From the NCBI RefSeq assembly GCF_022179325.1, contig NZ_BPQQ01000019.1, positions 1 to 60,628 on the forward strand: a stretch of DNA of 60,628 bases, given 5' to 3'. Below, in pieces: positions 53,642 to 60,628 of the stretch; within the stretch, counting starts at the first letter, position 1, and each line of letters starts with the position of its first letter. Origin of the DNA: Methylobacterium isbiliense (GTDB taxonomy: Bacteria; Pseudomonadota; Alphaproteobacteria; Rhizobiales; Beijerinckiaceae). Below the pieces are notes generated by a model. That model did no database searches, was not told the DNA's origin, and worked only from the letters and a program-made list of their open reading frames with translations. Both the position numbers and the translations under genes were made by a program.

Positions 53642-54927
53642 CCACCTTCGTCCTGATGGGCGCCCTCCTGCTGGTCGGGGCGCCGCTCGCGGTCGCCTTC
53701 GGCCTGTCGATCTTCGCGCTGATGGCGGGCTTCGGCCTGACCACGACCGGGCTCAGCGGCATCCCGTACGAGGAGGTGTCGAACCACGCGCTGGTGGCGA
53801 TCCCGCTCTTCATGCTGACCGGCGACCTGATGAACCGCTCCGGCATGGCGGGCGAGCTGATCGCGCTGTCCGATCTCGTGCTGCACCGGGTGCGGGCGGC
53901 CTTCGGCTACATCACGGTCGCCGCCTCGGCGATGATGGGCGCCATCACCGGCTCCTCCGTCGCCACCGTGGCGGCGGTCGGCGGCGTCGTCAGCCCGGAG
54001 ATGATCCGGCGCGGCTACCCCAACGGCTACGTCGCCGCGCTCACCGCCTCGGCGGGGCTGCTCGGCGTGCTGGTCCCGCCCTCGATCCCGCTGATCCTCT
54101 ACGGCGCGACGGTCGGCGTCTCGGTCTCCGACCTGTTCCTCGCGACGCTCCCGGCGGCCCTGGTCTTCAGCGTGCTGTTCCTCCTCGTCCATCGCCAGCT
54201 CTCCCGGCGGCTGCTGCGGGGCGGGGTGGAAGCGCGGGCCGACGAGGCGGCCACGCTCACCGCCGATCCGCTGCTGCCGCGCCGCGTCGTCGTCGCCCGC
54301 GCCACGTCCGCGCTGATGCTGCCGGTGCTGATCCTAGGGGGCATCTACGGCGGGATCTTCACGCCCTCCGAGGCCGCGGCGGTCGGCTGCCTCTACGCCA
54401 TCGGCGCGGCGCTGGCGCGCCGGCTGCTGAAGCTCGACATGCTGGCCCAGTCCTTCCGCAGCGCCGTGATCACGGGGGCGGGCATCCTCATCATCATCGC
54501 GATGACGGGCGTCTTCAACCGGGCGATGGTCCTCAACCAAGTGCCGCAGGACATCGCCGCCTGGGTGGCGACCTTCATCGACAGCCCGGTCGTGTTCCTG
54601 CTGATGGTGAACCTCGTCCTGCTGCTGGTGGGCACGTTCATGGAGACGAACGCCTCGATCCTCCTGATGGGGCCGCTGCTGGCGCCGGCCGCCCAGCGGT
54701 TCGGCATCGATCCGGTCCATTTCGGCATCGTGCTCGCGACCAACCTGGAGATCGGCCTGCTGACGCCGCCGATGGCCGCCAACCTCTACGTCGCCGCGCG
54801 CGCGGCCCGCTGCCGGATGGGCGACATGCTCCCCTATCTCGGCTGGTTCTTCCTCGTCGCGATCGTCGGCCAGCTCGTCCTGACCTTCGTGCCGTTCGTG
54901 ACCCTGTGGTTCCGTTTTCTTAGGTGA
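53632..54927 (+). CDS. TRAP transporter large permease (DctM)
   Basis: A 431-residue permease with about twelve helices. AIPLFMLTGDLMNRSGMAGE, MMGAITGSSVATVAAVG, VLVPPSIPLILYG and IGLLTPPMAANLYV are typical. It drives Na+-coupled uptake of the acid delivered by the receptor. GTG start with a GGAGG site; its stop codon lies within the start region of the next gene. Confidence 0.9.
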   Translation: MALTTFVLMGALLLVGAPLAVAFGLSIFALMAGFGLTTTGLSGIPYEEVSNHALVAIPLFMLTGDLMNRSGMAGELIALSDLVLHRVRAAFGYITVAASAMMGAITGSSVATVAAVGGVVSPEMIRRGYPNGYVAALTASAGLLGVLVPPSIPLILYGATVGVSVSDLFLATLPAALVFSVLFLLVHRQLSRRLLRGGVEARADEAATLTADPLLPRRVVVARATSALMLPVLILGGIYGGIFTPSEAAAVGCLYAIGAALARRLLKLDMLAQSFRSAVITGAGILIIIAMTGVFNRAMVLNQVPQDIAAWVATFIDSPVVFLLMVNLVLLLVGTFMETNASILLMGPLLAPAAQRFGIDPVHFGIVLATNLEIGLLTPPMAANLYVAARAARCRMGDMLPYLGWFFLVAIVGQLVLTFVPFVTLWFRFLR

Positions 54928-54932
54928 CCGAG

Positions 54933-56090
54933 ATGCCTGACGCGATTTCGCAGCGCGCGCCCGCGCCGTCGCTGCCGCCCACCTCCCGCGCGGCGGTGCT
55001 GCGCCGGTTCGGCGAACCCGTGAGGATCGAGTGCGTGCCGGTGCCCTCAGGCCCCGAGCCGGGCGCGCTGATCGTCAAGACGACGGCCTGCTCGATCTGC
55101 GGGACGGACGTCCACCTGTCGCGCGGCAACCTCTCCCTAAGGGTCGACCTGCCGGTGATCCTGGGCCACGAGATGGTCGGCCGCGTGGTGGCGATCGGCG
55201 AGGGGGCGGAGCGCGACAGCGTCGGTCAGCCGCTCGCCATCGGCGACCGCATCCTGTGGACGCATACGGCCTGCGGCCACTGCTTCTACTGCACGGTCGC
55301 CCGGCAGCCGACCCTGTGCGAGAACCGGCGCGCCTACATGTACGAGAACATCGAGAGACCGCCCCATCTGCTCGGCGGCTTCTCGGAGTACGGCTACGTC
55401 CTGCCGGAATCCGGCCGCGTGCGGGTGCCCGACAACCTCGACGATGCGGTGGCGAGCCTGTGCTCCTGCGCCTTCCGCTCGGTGATGAACGCCTTCGACA
55501 ATCTCGGTCCGATCGACCCGTCCGAGCACGTCGCGATCCAGGGCGCGGGGCCGCTCGGCGTGCTCGCCGCGGCGGTCGCCCGGGTGGCCGGCGCGCGCAC
55601 CGTCAGCGTGATCGGCGCGCCCGCCGCCCGGCTCGACCTCGCGAAGGAGTTCGGCGCGACGCACGTCTTCCCGATCGAGGGCACAAGCCACGAGGAGCGC
55701 GCCGCCGCCCTGCGCGCGCTCACCGACGGGCGCGGGCCCGACATGGTGCTGGAATTCACCGGCGTGCCGAACGCCTTCGGGGAGGGACTCGATCTCGTGC
55801 GCAAGGGCGGGCGCTACCTCACGGTCGGCCAGCTCGGCGCGGGCGAGACCACCTTCAGCCCCTCCCTGATCGTCAAGAAGAACATCCGGGTCATCGGCTC
55901 CTTCTCGGGCGACGTGAAGTCCTACTGGAAGGCGCTGCAATTCGCCTCCGCCCATATCGACCGGATTCCCTTCGGCAAGATGATCACCGGCCGCTACGCG
56001 CTCGACGAGGTCAATGTCGCCCTGGAGCGGATGCACGCCCTGCAGGAGATCAAGCCGCTGATCGTGGTCGAGGAGCGCGCGCAGGCATGA
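54933..56090 (+). CDS. zinc-dependent alcohol dehydrogenase
   Basis: A 385-residue medium-chain dehydrogenase. Catalytic zinc ligands are Cys56 (SICGTDVH) and the His79-Glu80 pair (LGHEMVGRV); the structural zinc site is CGHCFYC followed by a fourth Cys. The Rossmann motif is IQGAGPLGVLAAAVARVAGA. ATG at 54933 has an AGGTGA ribosome site 6 nt away; a GTG at 54924 overlapping the previous stop is the alternative. It overlaps the CoA-transferase gene by 4 nt. Substrate: a hydroxyl group of the imported compound, by context. Confidence 0.9.
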   Translation: MPDAISQRAPAPSLPPTSRAAVLRRFGEPVRIECVPVPSGPEPGALIVKTTACSICGTDVHLSRGNLSLRVDLPVILGHEMVGRVVAIGEGAERDSVGQPLAIGDRILWTHTACGHCFYCTVARQPTLCENRRAYMYENIERPPHLLGGFSEYGYVLPESGRVRVPDNLDDAVASLCSCAFRSVMNAFDNLGPIDPSEHVAIQGAGPLGVLAAAVARVAGARTVSVIGAPAARLDLAKEFGATHVFPIEGTSHEERAAALRALTDGRGPDMVLEFTGVPNAFGEGLDLVRKGGRYLTVGQLGAGETTFSPSLIVKKNIRVIGSFSGDVKSYWKALQFASAHIDRIPFGKMITGRYALDEVNVALERMHALQEIKPLIVVEERAQA

Positions 56091-57271
56091 GGACGATCGC
56101 TTACGCCCCGGACGCCAAGGGCCTGCTCGACGGCGTGCGCGTCGTCGACATGTCGCGGCTGGTGGCCGGCAACATGACGACGCACGTCCTCGCCGATTAC
56201 GGGGCCGACGTGATCAAGGTGGAGCGCCCCGGCAAGGGCGACGACCTGCGCAACTGGCGCGTGGAGGGCATCGAGACCTTCTGGAAGGTCTACGCCCGCA
56301 ACAAGCGCAGCATCGCGCTCGACATCCACCGGCCGGAGGACCGCGAGACGCTGCTGCGGCTCATCGATTCCGCGCAGGTGCTGGTCGAGAACTTCGTGCC
56401 CGGCACGATGGAGCGCTGGGGCCTCGGCCCGGAGGATCTGCACCGGCGCAATCCCGGCCTCGTGATGCTGCGCGTCTCGGGCTGGGGCCAGACCGGGCCC
56501 TGGCGGCTCAGGCCCGGCTTCGGCACGCTCGTCGAGGCGATGTCGGGCTGGGCCTTCATGAACGGCCATGCCGACAAGCCGCCGACCCTGCCGCCGCTCG
56601 CCCTCGCGGACATGATCGCCGGCCTCTACGGCGCCGCGGCGACCCTGGCGGCGCTGCGCGCGGTCGAGCGGGGCGGCGCCGGGCAGGTGCTCGACCTGTC
56701 GCTGTTCGAGCCGATCCACGCGATGATCGGGGCGGAGGCCGCCAACCTGACGCTCACCGGCGCGCCCACGATGCGGGCCGGCAACCAGTCGTCCCACACG
56801 GCCCCGCGCAACGTCTATCCGTGCGCGGACGGGGCCTACGTCGCGATGTCGGGCTCGATGCAGTCCATGGCCGAACGCATCCTGGAGACGATCGGGCGAG
56901 CCGATCTCAAGAGCGATCCGCGCTTCGTCGACAACGCGGCGCGGGTGCGCAACCGGGACGCGCTCGACGCCATCATCGCCGCCTTCGTGGCCGAGCGCAG
57001 CCAAGCGGAGAACCTCGCCCTGTTCGAGGCCGCGGGCGTGACCGTCGGTCCGGTCTGCTCGGTCGCGGACCTGATCGACCACCCCTTCGTCCACGGTCGC
57101 GAGGCGCTGGTCGCGGCGCCCGATGACGACATGAAGGCGGTGCCGATGCCGAACGTCATCCCGCGCTTCTCAGGGATGCCGGAGCCGTTCCGCCGGCCCG
57201 CGCCGCGGCTCGGCGAGCACACGGACGAGATCCGGCGCGAACTCGGCCTCACGGAAGGAGACCCGCGATGA
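56087..57271 (+). CDS. class III CoA-transferase (CaiB/BaiF family)
   Basis: A 394-residue formyl-CoA-transferase-type enzyme. MSRLVAGNMTTHVLADYGAD, ENFVPGTMERWGLGPEDL and the catalytic Asp175 in ALADMIAGLYGA are the hallmarks. It would move CoA from a donor such as succinyl-CoA to a carboxylate. Coupled at both ends (ATGA overlaps), so it acts in the same pathway as the dehydrogenases and the lyase. Confidence 0.9.
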   Translation: MRTIAYAPDAKGLLDGVRVVDMSRLVAGNMTTHVLADYGADVIKVERPGKGDDLRNWRVEGIETFWKVYARNKRSIALDIHRPEDRETLLRLIDSAQVLVENFVPGTMERWGLGPEDLHRRNPGLVMLRVSGWGQTGPWRLRPGFGTLVEAMSGWAFMNGHADKPPTLPPLALADMIAGLYGAAATLAALRAVERGGAGQVLDLSLFEPIHAMIGAEAANLTLTGAPTMRAGNQSSHTAPRNVYPCADGAYVAMSGSMQSMAERILETIGRADLKSDPRFVDNAARVRNRDALDAIIAAFVAERSQAENLALFEAAGVTVGPVCSVADLIDHPFVHGREALVAAPDDDMKAVPMPNVIPRFSGMPEPFRRPAPRLGEHTDEIRRELGLTEGDPR

Positions 57272-58173
57272 TCCCGAGAACCGGCACAGGGGCGGGCCGC
57301 TGGCGCTCGATGCTGTTCATTCCCGCCCTCAGCGAGCGCTTCCTCGCCAAGGCGGCGGAGCGGGGGGCGGACGCGATCCAGATCGACCTCGAGGACGCGA
57401 TTCCCCCCGATCTCAAGGAGCCGGCGCGGCGCAGCGTTCCGGCGGCGGCCGAGCGCCTCGCCGCGCAGGGCCTCGACGTGGTGGTGCGGATCAACCGGCC
57501 CTGGCGCCAGGCCATCGCCGACATCGAGGCCGCCGTGGGGCCGCATGTCTGCGCCCTGACCCTGCCCAAGGTCCCGGATGCCGGGCACGTGCGGGCGATC
57601 GCCGAGACCCTCGACGAGGTCGAGGCGGAGCGCGGCCTGCCGCGCGGGCATACGCGTCTCGTCGCGATGATCGAGACCTGCGACGGCCTCCTCGCCATGC
57701 CGGCGATCGCCGCCGCGCATCCGCGCCTGTGCGGGATGACGGTGGGCGCCGAGGATCTCGCGGTCGCGCTTGGGGCGCGCCCGACCGTCGACACGCTCTT
57801 CGTCCCCAACGCGCAGGCCGTGGTGGCGGCGCGCAACGCCGGCATCCAGCCCATCGGCTACGTCGGCACCGTGGCGGATTTCGCCGACGAGGCGGCCTTC
57901 GCGGCCAAGATCGCGCAGGCGCGCGACATGGGCTTCACCGGCGGCTTCTGCATCCACCCCAAGCAGGTGCCGATCCTCAACGCGGGCTTCGCCCCCTCGC
58001 CGGCCGAGATCGCCTGGGCGCGGGGCGTGCTCGCGGCCCTCGACGCCGCCCACCGCGAGGGGCGCGGCGCGGCGACCTTTGAGGGCGCGATGATCGACCG
58101 CCCCGTGGCCGAACGCGCCCGCCACGTCCTGGCGCAGGCCGAGGCGTTCGCGCAGCCCGCCGGCGCCGGCTGA
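57268..58173 (+). CDS. HpcH/HpaI aldolase/citrate lyase beta-like (CitE-type) protein
   Basis: A 301-residue TIM-barrel lyase of the CitE/malyl-CoA lyase group. RSMLFIPALSERFLAKAAER, DAIQIDLEDAIPPDLK (Mg-binding acidic residue), VVRINRPWR, VAMIETCDGLLAM and MTVGAEDLAVALG are present, and GFTGGFCIHPKQVPILN closes the site. It should cleave a beta-hydroxyacyl-CoA into an acyl-CoA and an oxo acid. AAGGAG site; ATG overlaps the previous stop. Confidence 0.9.
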   Translation: MIPRTGTGAGRWRSMLFIPALSERFLAKAAERGADAIQIDLEDAIPPDLKEPARRSVPAAAERLAAQGLDVVVRINRPWRQAIADIEAAVGPHVCALTLPKVPDAGHVRAIAETLDEVEAERGLPRGHTRLVAMIETCDGLLAMPAIAAAHPRLCGMTVGAEDLAVALGARPTVDTLFVPNAQAVVAARNAGIQPIGYVGTVADFADEAAFAAKIAQARDMGFTGGFCIHPKQVPILNAGFAPSPAEIAWARGVLAALDAAHREGRGAATFEGAMIDRPVAERARHVLAQAEAFAQPAGAG

Positions 58174-58224
58174 TCGCCGCGGGCCGGGCATGGACAGCGC
58201 CGGCCGTTCCGGTGAAATGGCGCG

Positions 58225-59190
58225 ATGGACCTGCGCGATCTGAGGGTGTTCGTCGCCATCGCCGAGACGGGCTCGCTGGTGGGGGCGGCCGAGGTTCTGC
58301 ACATCGGCCCGCCCTCCCTCAGCGCACGGCTGAAGGGCCTGGAGGAGGAGCTGCGGGCACAGCTCTTCCACCGCCGCGCGCGCGGGCTTGTGCTGACCGA
58401 GGACGGCCGCATCTTCCTGGCCCATGCCTACGCCATCCTCAAGCAGGCCGAAGAGGCGAAGGCGAGCCTGAGCGGCCGGGACAGCCCGGTGGTCGGCGCG
58501 GTACGGTTCGGCATCCCGGGCTCGCTGATCGGGCTCATGACCGGGCCGCTGATCGAGCGCTGCGTGCGCGACCTGCCCCAGGTCCGGCTCAAAGTCGTCG
58601 AGAGCATGTCGGGCTACATCGCCGACTGGCTCCGGGACGGAACCTTGGACGCGGCCGTCGTCTTCGGCGGGGGCGCCGCCGATCACACCTCCGCGTCGCT
58701 GCGCGCCGTGGCCGAGGAGGAACTCCACGTCGCGACCTACCGGCCGGACCTGATCGCGCCCTACCTGGACGGGAGCGGCTGCATCGCGATGGCGAACGTC
58801 GCCCGGCTCGACCTCGTCATGCCAGGGCTCCAGCACGGGCTGCGCATCCTCGCCGAGGCCACCGCCAGGAGCCTCGGGCACGTGCTGCGGGTGACCATTG
58901 AGGTCGACGCGACGACGCAGATCTTCGAGGTCATCCACCGCCTCTCCGCCTCGACCATCTGCTCGCTTGCCGCCCTGCATCAGAGCACGCTGCCCGCCTC
59001 GCTGGCCGCGGAGCGCATCCACACCTTCCGCGTAGTGTCGCCGGGCTTCACGCGCAAGATCTACCTGGCGATGCCGTTGAACCGTCCCTCGTCGCGCGCG
59101 ACGCTGGCCGTGACCAACCTGTCCGAACGCATGATGCTCGACTTCGCCCAGTCGGACCTGTGGCAGGCCAAGCCGCTCGCTCAGCCTTAG
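58225..59190 (+). CDS. LysR-family transcriptional regulator
   Basis: A 321-residue LysR regulator. MDLRDLRVFVAIAETGSLVG with LHIGPPSLSARLKGLEEELR is the HTH, then an effector domain of the CbbR/NAC-like type (GIPGSLIGLMTGPLIERCVRD). It is the last gene of the catabolic run (51 nt after the lyase gene, same strand) and probably responds to a pathway intermediate. Confidence 0.9.
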   Translation: MDLRDLRVFVAIAETGSLVGAAEVLHIGPPSLSARLKGLEEELRAQLFHRRARGLVLTEDGRIFLAHAYAILKQAEEAKASLSGRDSPVVGAVRFGIPGSLIGLMTGPLIERCVRDLPQVRLKVVESMSGYIADWLRDGTLDAAVVFGGGAADHTSASLRAVAEEELHVATYRPDLIAPYLDGSGCIAMANVARLDLVMPGLQHGLRILAEATARSLGHVLRVTIEVDATTQIFEVIHRLSASTICSLAALHQSTLPASLAAERIHTFRVVSPGFTRKIYLAMPLNRPSSRATLAVTNLSERMMLDFAQSDLWQAKPLAQP

Positions 59191-59246
59191 AGCATTGATC
59201 GAAGATCTGGGGCAGGATCCGATGGCAGCGGGACCGGATCTTGCTC
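59190..59246. repeat. imperfect palindromic element between convergent genes
   Basis: GAGCATTGATCG at 59190-59201 is nearly complementary to CGGATCTTGCTC at 59235-59246, and an inner GATCCG/CGGATC pair lies at 59216-59221 and 59235-59240. It resembles the GAGCATGATC-type intergenic palindromes widespread in rhizobial genomes and may also stop transcription of both the LysR and flagellin genes. Confidence 0.45.
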
Positions 59247-59277
59247 GCGCTATGCCGGGACGGCGATGAGTCTGGGC

Positions 59278-60628
59278 TCAGCGGAACAGCGCGAGGACGG
59301 TCTGGCTGCCTGAATTGGCGATGCTCAGGGCCTGGATCGCGAGCTGCTGCTGGGTCTGGAGCGCCTTCAGCTTGGTCGACTCCTCCTCGATGTCCGCGTC
59401 CACCAGGGTGCCGACGGTCCGGCCGTTGGCCTTCATCAGCGTGTCGATGAAGCCCATCTGACCGTCGATCCGGGTCTTGATCGCGCCGAGCGTGGTGCCG
59501 GCCTCGACGGCCGCGGCGATCGCCTTGTCGACCTGCGTGATGATCGCCCTGAGCGTCGCGTCGCCAGCCGTCCCGACGAGCCCCGCGATCGCGATCTGGC
59601 CGACCGCCATCCCCGTGCTGCCGTCGACCGTGTCGAGGAGGCCGCGGGTCGTGATGCTGCCGGGGTTGCTCCCCGATGCGGTGTAGCCCGGTGTCACGGT
59701 GGTGGATGAGGTGCCGTTGATCGTGTAGCCGCTGACGAAGCCGAACGCGACCGCGTCCGGCCCGCTGATCGTCAGGGTGGCGGTGGGCCCCACTGGACCG
59801 CCGTAGAAGTTCACGTAGTCGGTCGAGGTCGCCGCGATGGTCGATGCGTAGGAGCCTGCCGTGCTGCCCTGCGCCTGCAGGGCCGTGTTCAGCATGGCCA
59901 CGACTTCGAGATTGGTGACGGCCGTGATGTCCGCAGGCGGCGGAGCGCTCGACGCCCCGAGCGTGACGGTTGTGGACGTCTGCCCATCGTCGATCGTGAT
60001 CGTTCTGGTGTTCGAGCCCGACAGATCGAGCGCCGTGTAGGGAGACGACGGGAGCGCGACGGGACGCCAGAGCTGGGTCACCACGCCGCCGGCGATGCCG
60101 ATATCCATCGCGGTATGGCCCGCCGAGGGGAAGCTGTTTCCCACGCTCACGGTGGCGGCCGCGCCGACGTCGAGGGTCGTGAACTGCAATCGGCCAGCGT
60201 CATCGAGGCCGGCCTCGATAATGCCGGCGAGTGCGAACGAGGCCGAGATCCGGTTGTTGAGCGCGGACAGCAGCTCGTCCCTCGTGACCTTCGACAGGTC
60301 CTTGGCGGCGGATGCCATGTTCGACTGGTTGAGCCGGATCGTCGTGCTCCAGCTCTGAACGGTGAAGTCGAGGGCGACTTCGTTGGTGCCGCTGAAATCG
60401 GCCGCGCCGGACTGAAACGCCGGGGTTCCGGCCAGGGCGGTCCTCCCCGTGACCTGGGCGGGCGTGGCCGGGACCGTCGTGGTGGTCGCGCCGGAATCGT
60501 AGAGCCGAAGCGCCTGCACCGGGATGGCGACGGTCGAGAAACTGAGCGTCCCGGTGCCGCCGCGGGAGAAGCCGGCGACGACCTGCTCGGTGGCTTGGTA
60601 GGCGGAATTGGTGGGGGCGGAATCGACC
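59278..60628 (-). CDS. flagellin, partial (N-terminus beyond the window edge)
   Basis: At least 450 residues of a flagellin, open to the window end. The C-terminal D0/D1 helices are clear (VDKAIAAAVEAGTTLGAIKT, GFIDTLMKANGRTVGTLVDA, TQQQLAIQALSIANSGSQTV, ending LALFR). The part before is a long Ser/Thr/Gly-rich, beta-rich variable domain with repeats of the type TLTISGPDAVAFGF and TTVTLGAS. The N-terminal D0 domain is missing because the gene runs off the window at 60628. The GTG at 60519 is not the true start, as the frame stays open upstream. Confidence 0.9.
   Translation of the reverse strand, partial: VDSAPTNSAYQATEQVVAGFSRGGTGTLSFSTVAIPVQALRLYDSGATTTTVPATPAQVTGRTALAGTPAFQSGAADFSGTNEVALDFTVQSWSTTIRLNQSNMASAAKDLSKVTRDELLSALNNRISASFALAGIIEAGLDDAGRLQFTTLDVGAAATVSVGNSFPSAGHTAMDIGIAGGVVTQLWRPVALPSSPYTALDLSGSNTRTITIDDGQTSTTVTLGASSAPPPADITAVTNLEVVAMLNTALQAQGSTAGSYASTIAATSTDYVNFYGGPVGPTATLTISGPDAVAFGFVSGYTINGTSSTTVTPGYTASGSNPGSITTRGLLDTVDGSTGMAVGQIAIAGLVGTAGDATLRAIITQVDKAIAAAVEAGTTLGAIKTRIDGQMGFIDTLMKANGRTVGTLVDADIEEESTKLKALQTQQQLAIQALSIANSGSQTVLALFR

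Noticed and set aside
60519-60519. flagellin start at the GTG at 60519
   Set aside because: The frame stays open to the window end with flagellin-like residues upstream, and the N-terminal D0 domain is absent, so the gene is truncated by the window.

Overview
The window is about 60.6 kb of very GC-rich DNA (roughly 70% by eye) with dense genes, many 1-8 nt gene overlaps and frequent GTG starts. Gene content points to an alphaproteobacterium of the Methylobacterium/Methylorubrum type: DUF6894 small proteins, a NepR-like anti-sigma protein, an alphaproteobacterial LuxR/LuxI pair, a phosphoketolase, a TRAP transporter, many LysR regulators and a flagellin. This assignment is inference from content, not from a marker gene. 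I saw no rRNA, tRNA, CRISPR array, transposase, integrase or replication origin.

Layout. 0.2-4.6 kb: a LysR regulator, a small exported ORF, an ECF-type sigma factor and a membrane-anchored alpha/beta hydrolase. 4.7-11.8 kb: eight genes packed head to tail with 1-13 nt overlaps. They encode a ModA-like binding protein, a cytochrome b membrane subunit, a sulfite-oxidase-fold molybdenum lipoprotein, a DUF2064/TIGR04282 transferase, a GT87-like membrane protein, a radical SAM/SPASM enzyme, a GT2 glycosyltransferase and a PLP aminotransferase. This is the best candidate for an undescribed system. 11.8-12.2 kb: a decayed epimerase tail. 12.2-17.9 kb: three regulator-enzyme pairs or singles (azoreductase/HxlR, luciferase-like monooxygenase/TetR/SDR, D-amino-acid dehydrogenase) and a DUF2269-like membrane protein.

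18-21.5 kb: a quorum-sensing locus (luxR, luxI and a small gene coupled to luxI by ATGA), flanked on both sides by DUF6894 paralogues in opposite orientation and followed by two strong hairpins. 21.9-25.4 kb: pirin, a KefB-type antiporter and a MarC-family protein. 25.8-32.1 kb: a Gly-rich exported protein, then phosphoketolase, a beta-phosphoglucomutase-like HAD enzyme and a GH65 disaccharide phosphorylase. Together these could take a glucose disaccharide through phosphorolysis into sugar phosphates, with phosphoketolase producing acetyl phosphate. 32.1-32.85 kb is an AT-rich, gene-poor patch in front of an AraC regulator.

34-42 kb: small exported proteins, a tautomerase-family protein, a winged-helix/TPR regulator, an M23 peptidase, a NepR-like protein and a chemotaxis receptor. 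42.2-50.4 kb: a redox and electrophile-defence neighbourhood with LysR, NTF2-like, a three-domain PPOX-reductase-ferredoxin fusion, glutathione transferase, pirin, old yellow enzyme and a divergent LysR. 50.6-59.2 kb: a catabolic operon (aldehyde dehydrogenase, TRAP transporter, Zn alcohol dehydrogenase, class III CoA-transferase, CitE-like lyase) plus LysR. Its enzyme order suggests uptake of a hydroxy acid, oxidation to a dicarboxylate, CoA activation and C-C cleavage. The window ends inside a flagellin gene on the minus strand.
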